A DNA stretch of 64,000 nucleotides, from assembly GCA_949752745.1 (NCBI GenBank), contig OX457031.1, positions 21,386,199-21,450,198 on the forward strand, in the 5' to 3' direction. The notes under the pieces are model-generated. The model searched no databases, had not been told where the DNA came from, and worked only from the letters and a program-made list of their open reading frames with translations. This DNA comes from Protula sp. h YS-2021. Its lineage: Eukaryota > Annelida > Polychaeta > Sabellida > Serpulidae. Below are positions 38,801 to 49,235 of this stretch, one piece after another (positions within the stretch are counted from its first letter, which is position 1; every line of letters starts with the position of its first letter). Position numbers and translations under genes: made by a program.

Positions 38801-41490
38801 TGGGCCAGTCTTACAACTTCCGTAGGTTGCAGCAGTGGCAGCACAGTGGTTTATGGCACATATAACCTACTACAAAATAATTCCCATGGTTTTCGAATTA
38901 GTTTTAAGAATGAGTTCCCAGGCACTTCTCTTCGTGTATTTTCCTGACATGTATATTTCAAGATACCTTTCTTCACATCTCTAAAATCAACAATTGTGTT
39001 TGGTAAAGACAAAATCGAATCGTTTTAATGGTTACCCATTGACATTAGCCTGACTGTAGTCCCTCCGGTTGTCCGGGTCGAAATGCCTCTCTATAGCGCC
39101 CAGGATAACGCGTGGATCTATGGCCAGAATGGAGACATATGGTGATATCGTGCCTTTCTTGGGCTCCAGGAGGAGGCTGACTGCTCCAAGGACACCCATG
39201 ATCCGGTCGGACTGACAGCGGTCAAGGTCGTCGATGGCCAGTAGAACCCGGAAGTGGCAGCCGTACAGGCGCGACATGAAATTCACTATGTCTGTTATGT
39301 GATGAACCTGTGACGAGGTAAAAAAAACACGAAATATCAAATACTGAAAAACTGTTAACAAAAAGCAAAAAATTAAAGATTTTAAAAGAAAATTAGGGGG
39401 ACAGGGAAGTGGGTTTAGGAAGCTAAATCTGGTTCTCTCTTGTTTCGCTTAAATAATGTTTAACAATTTTCCTCCAGTCTCCGGGCACTTCGGGCTGTCC
39501 TTAAGTACAACGGGTTATGGCATAACAACGCCCTCCTCCCTTCCCGCCTACTAGCGTGAAGTAATTACCTCTTCTTTAATCTTATGCATAAAGCCGAGCT
39601 CCTGTTCGAAGTCTTGGCCTCGCATTTCTCTGCTAATATCAGTTACCAAGGATTCTGTGCTCTGCACCACTTTCTTGGTCACAATTCCAAAGGCTGAAAC
39701 ATTCGCGGGGGCCATCGTACAAAATTGAAAATCGCCTGTTGGCGCGAGTATAGTACTACCCGATACTACCCGAATCCAAGACTTGGTACTTTTGTTATAC
39801 AGAAATGCCACAGCGGTTTCGCCAGCTGAAGACTTGTCTCACCAACCTCTACTGACACGTATTTACGACATTTATTTAAAATCAAAAACAAATGCACACA
39901 ATTTTGACGATACCAACAACAACCAACACACTTTTACATCGCACAAATATTTTAACTGATGTATTATTTACTATTCACACCGGAAGTGACGTGATTTACC
40001 TGTAGCGACGGCCGTCAGTGCTATGAGCAATGACGATGCGGCGATCCAAATGGGCGACTTCTTAATCGAGTGATCGAACCCTTCCCCGACATCTGTAGCT
40101 ACGATCACCACCACGGTGGTGGCGATGGCTATCACTGACAGCGCAAAGAGCAGAAGCAGGAAGACGCCGAATCTCAAGCGGCAGCAGGCGAAGGCGTAGG
40201 ATCTAGGCGTGGCCTCGCCATCGCCGCTCGTCCTGCTGAGGAGGACCCTGCAGAGACGGACCTTCCACTTGCCGAAGTAGTCCTCCACCGTGTTGCCTAG
40301 TGTCGTCACAATGCCCGCCCACAGGTAGTCACAGCCAGAGAATTCCCATGCGTTGAAGTCGACGGTGATGACTCGTAGTTGCTTAGCAACGGCAGCTTCT
40401 TCGCTCTCCCCGTCTGTGACCTCATCCACGTCTTCACCGTCATCGGTACCTTTTGGGGGGCGGAACCACATCATATAGCACAAGGCTTTCCAGTCCAAGC
40501 AACAGTTTGCACAACGCTTTCTCCTGTTGTCACGCCCTGCCGTGGACTGCTCCTCGTTTCGAAGTAGGCCCTGATTTTCTTGACCTGCTTGGTTATCTGA
40601 AGATGTTGGTGTTTTCAAGTTCTGCATCTCGATCCCCTGCCCATCTGCATTCTCACTTCTCGCTTTGCCCGAGGTTTGCGTTGAATCTTCGACCGGATAA
40701 CCACAGCAGCAATCCGCATAGGTCTCTCTACAGTCCGCTAAAACTTTTCTTTGGCATAATGAGGCTAGAAACAAGACAATGACCATTGCTATTGCGCCTA
40801 AAGCCGGGTAATACCAATAGTGTTCCTTTACTTTCAGGGAATCATCACACGGGGCTGGCGTCGTAAGTATTGTGGCATAGGTGACATTGTCCGCCATGTT
40901 GGCCTCGTCGTCATGGTGCCGTGACGTCACATTCAATGATTGACAGGGCTGTAAGCTGGGGTGAGACAGGGCGATGATGCTTGCCATTATTGCGACTGTA
41001 GCAACGAGGGCAATGAAAGCCCACACGATCAGTCTCGTCCACCACTTACAGCAAGTATCCACACAGCAACAATTCACTCTCTTTTCGGCTATGTCCAACC
41101 TACCACCTTCGTCCTCACATTTTGCCTCTTGAAAACAGAATTTAGAGAAAAAATCATTTTAAAGACATTCAGACACAACTGTCATACATACATTTTTCTA
41201 TTTACGTCATGAGCCATACAACGAAATAGAAATTCTACTCTACGCAGAGTCGGCCTTCTACACAAAGAGGAATTTTATTACTACGAGCCCCAGGAATGAG
41301 AAATACCTACAACTGATTGTACTTCTGTCTGGAAAAAAATGCATATTTTCATATCTGAAATATTATTATTATTGCAAACTTGCACCAAACATGAGCGAAT
41401 GTTATTATTTTTACATCCTAATCCTTTTTAAAAATCTCTTTGACAATCTTTCAAAGGCAAAAAAAAAACAAAAAACAAAAAACAAAAAAA

Positions 41491-41524
<34 letters not shown>

Positions 41525-44500
41525 ACTCAGTTTTCCGGGATAGCTGACTTACTTATACAATTTATAAATCGTGTTTTTCCACTTCCCCATGGCGCAAAAA
41601 TTCCTATAGTGGCAGGGGTTTCAAAGTCCGTACTCAAGATCATAGCTGATGCAATCTTCTCCGCAAATTTCTGAAACATGAACATTTACACACACCAAGA
41701 AGACGGGAATAGTTATCAATATGATCATAGAAATCCTCCCCCCCCCCCCTCTCCGCTCACTTATCTTCTCACGTGAAGACCTCACGGTGGTGGAAGAACT
41801 TTCTCTTATATTTTCATATATATATTTTATATATGTAGCCCCAAATTATAAAAAATAACTAGAGCAGTGTTCATAACCCACATATTCCCAACAGCCCCCC
41901 CCCCCCATCAGTTAAACACGGCCATCAATAGTCAATCAAGAGCTGAAATTTTCCAAGTCCAGCTGGTCCATTTTCCTTGGACGAACGTGGCCCATTTACA
42001 ATATCGATCAGTGTTTGTTCCCATAGAAGCTACATACCAAGTTTCATTAAAATCAATGCAGGAGTTTTTAAGTTACCGTGTTAACAAGCTCTTGATGACA
42101 GACCGACCGACAGACCGACATGCGGTCGATCGCATATATTGCCTGTGGGGAATAAATAAATAATCCCGGAAAGCGCCATGGATGAAATGTGGACTTCCGT
42201 GAAATGAATTTGGCTGACCTTGTGTCCAAGTACGTCAACAGATCCTGTGGCTTTTTCCGGTGCAATCGCCATGCCTCCTGCTATTCCTCTCACACCAAGT
42301 CCAATGGGCATTTCTTTTTGAAAATAAAATATTTAGGCCAAGATTGGCAAAATCCATATCTGTTAAAATGAATCTGTCAAATCAGGCATTTTACCGCCAG
42401 GTTGAAAATTTCAATCAGACTGCAAAATCCCTCGTTCGACCAGCCACATTGCAATCGGCCTACAAAATGTTACAGTGGCATATCTAAAAGCAAACTGCCG
42501 CGGCTGCCATGCTTGAGTTTTTAAAACAGATTTTATAATCACCATGATTAAGGTGTTGGGATCTTAATTACAATCCCGCCATTGCCACTTTGAGTACTAC
42601 ATGATCAATTACGGCATCGTGGCATTTAGCCGAAACTGCCATCTACGACATTTAATTGAAATTTATAATTGTGGTTAAGTTATTTGATTTCTTGCTAGAA
42701 AGTTTGTGGTCTATTCCAACTGTTCCTTGATTGGCTGAACCAATAATCACCCAGAACTGTATAACTGCCCTTGCACTGAATTCCAAAACCGCTGGAAATT
42801 TCAGAGAATCTGTAAAATCTTACGTTTTACATTTCTAATAAGTATAACTTATTCAAAGATGATTAGATCATAATAGCCTCTGAACTATAAACGTTTCGTA
42901 ACATTTATAAAGTATTAGCACCTTTTACAGTTTCTTTTAAAGCCAGCTGATTACTTGCCTTAGCTGTGTTGCCTCAGTACAGAAAACAAGCCCGAGGGAG
43001 AGTCAGATAGAGCAGGCTGGACAGTCAGATACAGCAGACTGGACAGTCAGACAGAGCAGACTGGACAGTCAGATACAGCAGACTGGACAGTCAGACAGAG
43101 CAGACTGGACAGTCAGATACAGCAGACCAGACAGTCAGATACGGCAGACTGGACAATCAGATACAGCAGACTGGACAGTCAGATACAGCAGACTGGACGG
43201 TCAGATAGAGCAGACTGGACGGTCAGATAGAGCAGACTGGACAGGCAGATACAGCAGACTGGACAGTCAGATAGAGCAGACTGGACAGTCAGATAGAGCA
43301 GACTGGGCAGTCAGATAGAGGAGACTGAGTGCATATAAAAGTCACTCGTACCAGTCACTCAAAATAACCTGACCACAATGATAAATCTGGAACTAAATGT
43401 TGTCTGTACTAATTTCGACTTAATGCCGTTTAATTAAATGCTGCTCGGCGAAATGCTGTACATTAAAAAATTACAGTACAATTTGTATCATGAAAATTTG
43501 CTATCATTCTGATCAGACCTGTTATCATTCAAATGTTTCATTTATTTTAATTATTGTAATATGTAAAAGTCCAACCTTGCTGTTCTGTTTTTTCACTCTG
43601 AAAAAAAACAACAAAATCTAAAACTCTCAGATATCCTGATCCGTGTATCAGTTTGATAGCTTATCCTCAAAACTTTGTAAATTTTCGTACACAGTGGATA
43701 TTCCACAACTCGTTATTTCATAATTCGAAATATTCAGTAGGCCATATACTTTTGCTCGGTGGTCCCAAATTTTTTCCATCGGTAAGTCATAGCACCAACG
43801 ATAACTCGAATATTCCCAAAGTCGAACCCCTTGGGCAAGGCCTATTTTTGTTTTGTATTTGTAAACAATGGCAATGCACCAGCTACTTTACGAAGCGATA
43901 TTGTGTTAACAACCCCATTACTGGAGACAGTCTGTTATCTATATGAAAACAAAAGTGCCTGCATATGCCCCGAAATTTCTGCCTCAAAGTCCCTAATTAC
44001 AGATTGTAGATTTTGTGGCGCGTGCTGTGTCTTTATCTAAATTTTTAATCCCTTGTGTACCGAAGAAAGTTTCACCATATGTTTTGATTGCTAAAATTTC
44101 CCAAAATTACAGCTTATTCTCAATTCAGGTTTCACAGCATATCTCTAGGTAAATATGGAAAACAGAAAGTTAGTAACTCAAATCACAAAAATCAGGAAAC
44201 CGAGCCTGAACCAAGAACAAGACGTACTACGGGTTGCATATAGGAGAGCCCAGAACAACTATATTACGATGTTTCCATTTTAAACAATGCCGCTGAAGTT
44301 TTCGATCGGATTACATGGCAGATGAGCTGGTTCGAGAACAAAAAAAATTGTTTGTTTACCACACTACTGCTGACTACTGCAGGGGAGTAAACTTGAACAA
44401 GGCAGCATTTATTTGCTGGAAAGATAAAAAAATATTGTTCCGTCTTTATTTACCTTCTTCTCTAAAATATTTTCTTTCAGCTTGCGTCTTTCAAGACCCC

Positions 44501-45213
44501 GTCTAAAGTCGTCACTACTAATAAAATCAAAATCCGTCTTTCCAGGTTTACGCCCTACCAGACCTTGTACGCTGGCGAAATCAAAGTAATGGTCCTTCGT
44601 AGGCTCATTGTTAACCAAGCTGTCTTTTCCTGGCGACAACCACACCGGTATGGTTAAACGATCAGGGCTTTCTTTGAGTTTTTCTTGGGCCCTTTTGTAA
44701 GCGTCGTCTAAATTATTCTGTGACGCAATAAAGAATTTCGCTATGACGATTTTTTCCAGGGCTATTTCGTCACGCACAGATCTACAAAAGTAAATAATGA
44801 AACATGAAACTGAAAACACTTCAACGCCGGTCTTTCCGTCGTTAATCTTTACAAAAACACGGACATAAAGCTTATTAACATTTATGTAGGATGGCGTAGT
44901 GTTCAATATTATGCACGAATAACGTCAGGAATCTTTCCACCATAAAAAGCCTCCTTATATGATCTTGATTTCAACTTTCCAGTTTTTTGTGTATGTGTGT
45001 GTGTGTGTCTGTGGTGTTTTTTTTTTTTTTTTTGCTTTTTGGCGATTGGTGGTTTAAGTGCCTGGTATAAATAAGGTACGAGGCGCAATTTACTTACTCT
45101 GAAGGGTACAGATCTCCGGTGAGACCGAGGTGACGAAGCTGGTCACGAAGAGCCTCGGCAATGGCCCGGTCGTCCGGCGGGTACACAACGGCGAAGTCCT
45201 CGAAATCACCCAT
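32642..45213 (-). CDS. TIR-like/KAP-family P-loop NTPase, membrane-spanning, 12 exons, 990 aa
   Basis: Exons in transcription order are 45098-45213, 44454-44781, 41553-41670, 40000-41127, 39569-39693, 39036-39307, 38467-38585, 38113-38169, 37364-37477, 36566-36764, 35887-36067 and 32642-32857. Their summed length is 2973 bases and every phase closes. Residues 1-148 look TIR-like. Walker A is APWGSGKT at 174-181. Membrane helices lie near 220-242 and 294-312, a NAWEF..LWAGI KAP motif at 446-460, and more helices near 507-531 and 546-563. Walker B is RVLLAIDDLDRC at 625-636, followed by YLKKII, GNARSMKR and QWPFR blocks. Membrane helices inserted in the P-loop domain are known for animal KAP proteins such as Kidins220. 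Relatives are annotated as NKPD1-like. The exact ligand and effector role are unknown. The ends of exon 9 are the least certain. Confidence 0.88.
33726..35512. repeat. Ten tandem 178-bp units
   Basis: The period is 178 bp, read from the recurrent tatacatgtgcacatatgtc block. The first unit is clearly diverged, the next few slightly, and the later ones nearly identical. That gradient suggests recent homogenisation from the 3' side. Not CRISPR: the whole period is repeated and there are no unique spacers. Confidence 0.95.
35526..35586. repeat. (GGAC)n tetranucleotide microsatellite
   Basis: About fifteen GGAC units with one GACA variant, placed between the 178-bp array and the 3' hairpin of the inner element, where pearl-type elements carry such a microsatellite. 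Confidence 0.95.
35887..36067 (-). CDS. KAP gene exon 11
   Basis: Acceptor GATTTTCCAG, donor GGGAG|GTAAGG. It begins RTSFLLQYFMNHVQNSLASK and ends in a Lys-rich helix. The acceptor is duplicated 73 bp upstream, where use of the copy would bring in a stop. Phase 2 in, 0 out. Confidence 0.87.
36067..36180 (-). repeat. Duplicated splice-acceptor segment
   Basis: Two tandem copies of about 73 bp share ctggtcct.gaaaa.ccatagaca.tatggttctaca..ccccagaaat. Each copy contains a TTTTC(C/T)AG|GACCAGT acceptor on the minus strand. The downstream copy is the real acceptor of exon 11. Confidence 0.75.
36566..36764 (-). CDS. KAP gene exon 10: GNARSMKR and QWPFR blocks
   Basis: Acceptor AATTTGCAG, donor TTCAG|GTCAGT. 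It encodes LLHGNARSMKRICNIILLAL and VVMVEQWPF. GN-R-KR-N and QWP-R are conserved C-terminal KAP blocks; the Arg residues probably act as sensors. Phase 1 in, 2 out. Confidence 0.9.
37165..37235. repeat. 15-bp minisatellite
   Basis: Four to five copies of tgKcatgtaattaaa in the intron between exons 9 and 10 of the KAP gene. Confidence 0.8.
37364..37477 (-). CDS. KAP gene exon 9, next to the 47-bp array
   Basis: Acceptor TTCTATTCCCAG lies at the edge of the 47-bp repeat. The frame GVIGGDATTSDLRGGDENEA and SLHVEAGKSSQEQLGT stays open. The donor is uncertain: CACAG|GTCCGG at 37363 preserves phase to exon 10, while GCT|GTAAAG at 37340 does not. The exon may be alternatively spliced. Confidence 0.55.
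37478..37947 (-). repeat. Ten 47-bp units, each with an acceptor-donor splice motif
   Basis: The period of 47 bp is exact for ten units. On the transcribed minus strand each internal boundary reads TTCTATTCCCAG|GTATGAGT or a close variant: pyrimidine-rich acceptor directly followed by a donor-like sequence. The array starts at the base next to the exon 9 acceptor. 47 is not a multiple of three, yet the plus strand is open in all phases; I regard that as a by-product. Confidence 0.92.
38113..38169 (-). CDS. KAP gene exon 8 (57 bp)
   Basis: Acceptor CTTTTGCAG, donor GTAG|GTATGCC. It encodes ELQASGKYVQPASPSRDPV, a likely flexible linker. Supported by compatible phase (1 in, 1 out) and good splice sites rather than by homology. 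Confidence 0.68.
   Translation of the reverse strand, partial: NCKRQANTCSPQVHHGTQ
38467..38585 (-). CDS. KAP gene exon 7: YLKKII..LPPLS
   Basis: Acceptor GTTGTTGTAG. It encodes YEYLKKIIHMPLCLPPLS, a block that in KAP proteins follows Walker B, then a Lys-rich tail. Donor CAAG|GTAGGC. Phase 2 in, 1 out. Confidence 0.88.
39036..39307 (-). CDS. KAP gene exon 6: Walker B
   Basis: Acceptor CGTCACAG. It encodes CHFRVLLAIDDLDRCQSDRI, with the DDLDRC signature of KAP NTPases supplying the catalytic acidic residues, then SILAIDPRVILGAIERHF. Donor TGG|GTAACC. Phase 0 in, 2 out. Confidence 0.93.
39569..39693 (-). CDS. KAP gene exon 5
   Basis: Acceptor AATGTTTCAG. It encodes FGIVTKKVVQSTESLVTDIS and FEQELGFMHKIKEE. 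The helical linker runs into the Walker B exon. Donor GAG|GTAATT. Phase 1 in, 0 out. Confidence 0.85.
40000..41127 (-). CDS. KAP gene exon 4: four membrane helices and NAW motif
   Basis: A 1128-bp exon with acceptor TTTTCAAG and donor ACAG|GTAAATC. A Cys-rich start leads to helix RLIVWAFIALVATVAIMASI, a loop with two N-V-T sequons (residues 253 and 268), helix ALGAIAMVIVLFLASL, an acidic and Cys-rich loop, VITVDFNAWEF..YLWAGIV, and two more helices, FGVFLLLLFALSVIAI and WIAASSLLIALTAV. Phase 1 at both ends. Confidence 0.9.
41553..41670 (-). CDS. KAP gene exon 3: Walker A
   Basis: Acceptor CATGTTTCAG. It encodes KFAEKIASAMILSTDF and GIFAPWGSGKTRFINC. The APWGSGKT loop binds nucleotide phosphate, with WGSGKT typical of KAP NTPases. 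Donor TATAA|GTAAGT. Phase 0 in, 1 out. Confidence 0.92.
41863..42160 (+). mobile_element. Short Helentron-like element in KAP intron 2
   Basis: Starts ACTAGAGCAGTG and carries subterminal ATATTCCCAACAGCC, imperfectly complementary to the 3' TTGCCTGTGGGGAATA. Before the 3' end is a short (GACC/GACA)n tract and a palindromic gcggtcgatcgc. No coding capacity. The organisation mirrors the larger element at 33616-35624. Confidence 0.6.
43001..43327. repeat. 22-bp minisatellite
   Basis: About fifteen copies of a unit close to cagactggacagtcagatacag in the KAP intron between exons 2 and 3. Variants alternate ATACAG, ATAGAG and ACAGAG. Confidence 0.93.
44454..44781 (-). CDS. KAP gene exon 2: rest of TIR-like region
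   Basis: Acceptor TTTTGTAG. It encodes RDEIALEKIVIAKFFIAS, then a charged helix, then RLTIPVWLSPGKD, comparable to the alphaB-betaC-alphaC-betaD order in TIR domains. It is followed by a FDFASVQGLVG segment and a basic linker ending ENILEKK. Donor AAG|GTAAAT. Phase 2 in, 0 out. Confidence 0.83.
45098..45213 (-). CDS. KAP gene exon 1: start codon and first TIR-like strand/helix
   Basis: ATG at 45211-45213, then DFAVVYPPDDRAIAEALRDQ. Donor AGA|GTAAGT. The beta-strand, acidic turn and amphipathic helix fit the start of a TIR fold. 116 bp, phase 2 out. Confidence 0.82.
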
Positions 45214-45631
45214 CTCTTCTCATCCCACACGGCAGAACAGCAGGCGGAGATCAGATAAAAACAAAATCACGTGTGAAAAAGGTGTGAAATAGCAATACTT
45301 TGCCGTATAATCCCGAGTGACCCTAGTCCCATCACCACTCTTCTATCCAGACCACAAGGTAAGAGAAGTAGACTGGGTGACAATTTATGGTTTTCATTAC
45401 CTAAGTTTTTTTGCGTGTGCTGCAGCGTAACTTCACCGACCAACATGTAAAACAACAGGCAAAAACGCTTATAACCCTTACAATTTATATAATAATGAAA
45501 AGAAGAAAATGGTAACTACGGTAAACCCCTCACCCCTCCCCCATCTCGTATCGATAAAGCGACCAATCTCTATAACAAGTTTCTGCAAGGATAGAGTCCC
45601 GGCTTACGATACGACCAATTCTAGCATGCAT

Positions 45632-46400
45632 GAGCAAGGGAATTTCCTTGTTTAACTTGCGTCGAAGCACGGTTCGCATTTCGAACCAGTGCGCATGTTT
45701 ATTTAACTTGCGTCGATGCGCGGTTCGTATTTTGGACCAGTCCGCATATTATTTAACTTCCGTTGATGAGCGGTTCGCATTTCGGACTAGTGCGCATGTT
45801 TATTCAACTTGGGTCGAAACACGGTTCGCAACGTGGATAACCGCGCATGTTTATTTAACTTGCGTTGATGCGCGGTGCTTATTTTGGACCAGTGTGCATG
45901 TTTATTTAACTTTTGTTGATGCGCGGTTCGCATTTTATTTAACTTTTGTTGATGCGCGGTTTGCATTTTGCGCATGTTTACTCAACTTGCGTTGATGCGC
46001 GGTGCTTATTTTAGACCAGTGCGCATGTTTATTTAACTTACGTTGATGCGCGGTGCTTATTTTGGACAAGTCCACATGTTTACTTAACTTGCGTTGATGC
46101 GGCGTTAGCATTTCGGTCCAGTGCGCATGTCTCTTCAACCTACGTCGATGCACGGTTCTTTTTTCGGACCAGTGCGCATGTTTACTTAACTTGCGTTGAT
46201 GCAAGGTGCTTATTTCGGACCAATGTTCATGTTTATCTTGCGTTGATATTCGGTTCGCCCTTCGGATCACTGTCCATGTTTATGTCACCTGCGTCGATGC
46301 GTGATTATTTCGGATCAGTGGGCAAGTGCATTTAACTTGCGTTGACGCGCGAATCTTATTTCGGACCAGTGCGCATGTTTATCTAACTTCCATTGATGCG
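45632..46400. repeat. 51-bp (17-codon) diverged tandem array
   Basis: About fourteen imperfect units resembling gcgcatgtttatttaacttg followed by cgttgatgcgcggt and a block near ttggaccagt. Because 51 is a multiple of three, frames stay open on both strands, giving 17-residue repeats (minus strand: KLNKHAHWSKISTAHQR). Lies 0.4 kb upstream of the KAP start codon. No ATG context or splice site convinces me that it is translated. Confidence 0.88.
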
Positions 46401-46404
46401 TAAT

Positions 46405-46610
46405 TAACTCAAAAAGCGCAAGTCGTATGCATGACTCCCTAGAGACGGCTCATACCAAAAATAAATGACATCTGATAAAAACCGAAGGAGGAAATGCATT
46501 TTGAGTTTTTTCCTTAAAAAAAATTCCATGATCGACTCAAAACGCACAAGTCGTATTCACGACTCCCTAAGCATGCCTCACAGGCTCACGCCCAAAATAA
46601 ATTTTCTTTC
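46405..46610. repeat. 131-bp repeat family, left block
   Basis: Two units containing gcacaagtcgtatNcacgact and ccaaaaataaatgacat. They match the block at 51263-51640 in the same orientation on the other side of the LINE. Confidence 0.75.
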
Positions 46611-46963
46611 TTTCTTTTATCTATTTCCATTCTAAACAACATATACATATATACGCGAAATATGGTATTCGAAAAGGCTTTAATTGTGTTTAAAAGAAAA
46701 GGTGGAACAAGAAAGTTTACACTTATTAAGCGGTCCACCCGTTTGCAAAATTACTTTCAAACTGAGTAACCATTCCGGCGAGATTATCTATATTTCCATG
46801 TATATATTATATATTTGTATATTTATCTACAGTTAAGAAAACACCATAATAGGAAAGCATCTCCATTACACAGTGTTCACATCTTGACAAAATATAATGT
46901 ATTAATATGAGTGACAAGATCGACTGATAGCTATTTTCAAGCAAGAAAAAAATAATATTTAAA

Positions 46964-49235
46964 CTAGTATGACTCTATAACAACGTTCTTAAAACGCCTT
47001 TTAAAATCACAGAGGGTTTTACAATGATATAAGCTATCGTCCAAATTATTCCAAAGACCGGGTCCAATGAGACTTATCCAAAATGACCTCTTTTTTGTAC
47101 GTCGATATTTAACCTGAAATTTTCCTGCCTGACGTGTACATCCCATATTCAAGTCGAACAAATCATTAATTCTAGGGGGTAATAGGTTGAACTTCGCTTT
47201 GAACATTATGAGACATGTATTAAGTTTCACAATATCATGGAACCTTAATAATCTAAGTCGACCAAATAAGACACTGGTATGGAACCTAAAATGTACACCT
47301 TCTATCATTCTAATAGCTTTCTTTTGTAAAATCATAAGATTTTTAGTTCTTGCTTGGTAATTATTACCCCAAATTTCACAACAATAGTTCAAATAAGGCA
47401 GAATTAAAGAGCAATATAATGTTTGTAAGGCCGTTTTATCTAGAACATGTTTCACTTTATACATTACTGCAACACTTTAAGCGACTTTATTTTTTACATG
47501 TTTAATCTGAGTTTCCCAAGACAGCTTAGAATCAATAAAGACACCTAGGAATTTGGTGGAGTACACCCTTTCGATAGAAGTAGCATTAATATTAATATCA
47601 CAATCATTGCATACAATATTTGAAAATACGATGAAATTAGTTTTAGACACATTCAAGGAAAGTTTATTGACTCGAAACCATATATCTAATTTTACTAATT
47701 CTCTACTTAAAGTGTTACAAATTTCACATATTTCATGACCAGAATAGAAGATGTTAGTATCGTCCGCAAACAATATGTAATTCAAAATAGACGAAACATT
47801 ATGTAAATCATTAATATATAACAAAATAACGTGGGACCCAAGACAGAGCCTTGGGGAACACCATATAACACTGTCAATAAATCTGAAACATTATCTTCAA
47901 CTTCAACATATTGCAATCTATTACTTAAATAACTATGAATCCATGAGAGAGCTGTACCTCTTATTCCATACATGTTAAGTTTATTTAAAAGAATTTCGTG
48001 ATCAATGGTGTCAAACGCCTTGCGCAAATCTATAAATACACCTACAGTTATACTTTTATTATCGATCGCACTTGACAAACTTTCAATAAAATCTAATAAA
48101 GCAAGGTTGATAGAGTGGCCTTTTCGGAAGCCATATTGAGCTTCATATAGTATATTATTTTTTGACACGAATTTGGTTAACCTTATATTGTATAATTTTT
48201 CAAGAATTTTCGAAAATTGTTGTAACAGTGAGACTGGTCTATAATTAGTATAAATTTGTTCATTACCTGATTTAAATAAAGGAATAATTTTACCAATTTT
48301 CATTCTATCAGGGAATACACCATTACTAAAGGATTTGTTACAATTTCAGCAAAGGGTTCAGCAATTATATGGCTTATTTGTTTAACAATTGACATGTTTA
48401 ACCCATTAGTATCCACTGATGTTTTATTATCACACAATCCTATAATTTTTAATACCTCCTCAGGACATGTAGGCTCTAAGAACATAGAGTTATTAGAACT
48501 ATATTTAATAAAATCAAAATAATCTTTATCTTCACATTTCTGAATATTATTTGCAAGGTTTGGTCCGACATTTGTAAAGAATTGATTAAAACCATTAGCA
48601 ATTTCTGTATCTGTATTTCTGTATTTCACTTATCGTTTTACCATTGTTACAAAAATACTCTCGAAACTCAGATACTGAATTAGATTTCTTTATACATTTA
48701 TTTATAATTTGCCATGTTTTTTTAATATCCTTTTTGTGCTTTTGTAATAATACACTGTAATATTCTTTTTCGACTGACCTCAGTACCGACGTTAGTTTAT
48801 TTCTATATTTTTATATCTGTTGATTGATTTAGTAGTTTTCAGTTTCACAGATAACCAAAAGAGACAATGTCTTTTCTTTAAAGCATTCAGTAAGCCACTG
48901 GACAACCAAGGTTTTTTGACATTTGAAGTCTTTACCTTTACACCTTTTATTGGACAATGTTGATCGCAAAGTTTAATAGTCGTATCAATAAAGTAACCAT
49001 ACGCAATATTAACATCCTCTTGAGATTTAATTTCGGACCAATCTATTTTATTCAGTTCTTCTATGAATTTATTTACATTACACTCTCTCAAATCCCTTTT
49101 ATTAACAAACTTCTTGCATGTAACAATTTCCAATATGTAATTACAAAAGGCAAACACAGGCAAATGATCAGTAATGTCGCTTACAAGAAGCCCGCTATTA
49201 ATCATTATAACATTCATTAGTAAAAATATTATCAA
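46964..49235 (-). pseudogene. LINE ORF2: linker, reverse transcriptase and C-terminus
   Basis: Fragments in different frames: 48792-49235 (linker with DHLPVFAF), 48300-48629, 47782-48303 (IIPLFKSG, YRPVSLL, GFRKGHS, DLRKAFDTIDH, GVPQGSVLGPTLF), 47477-47824 (LFADDTNIF, the catalytic FADD) and 46964-47464 (LPYLNYCCEIWG). At least four frameshifts. Confidence 0.9.
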
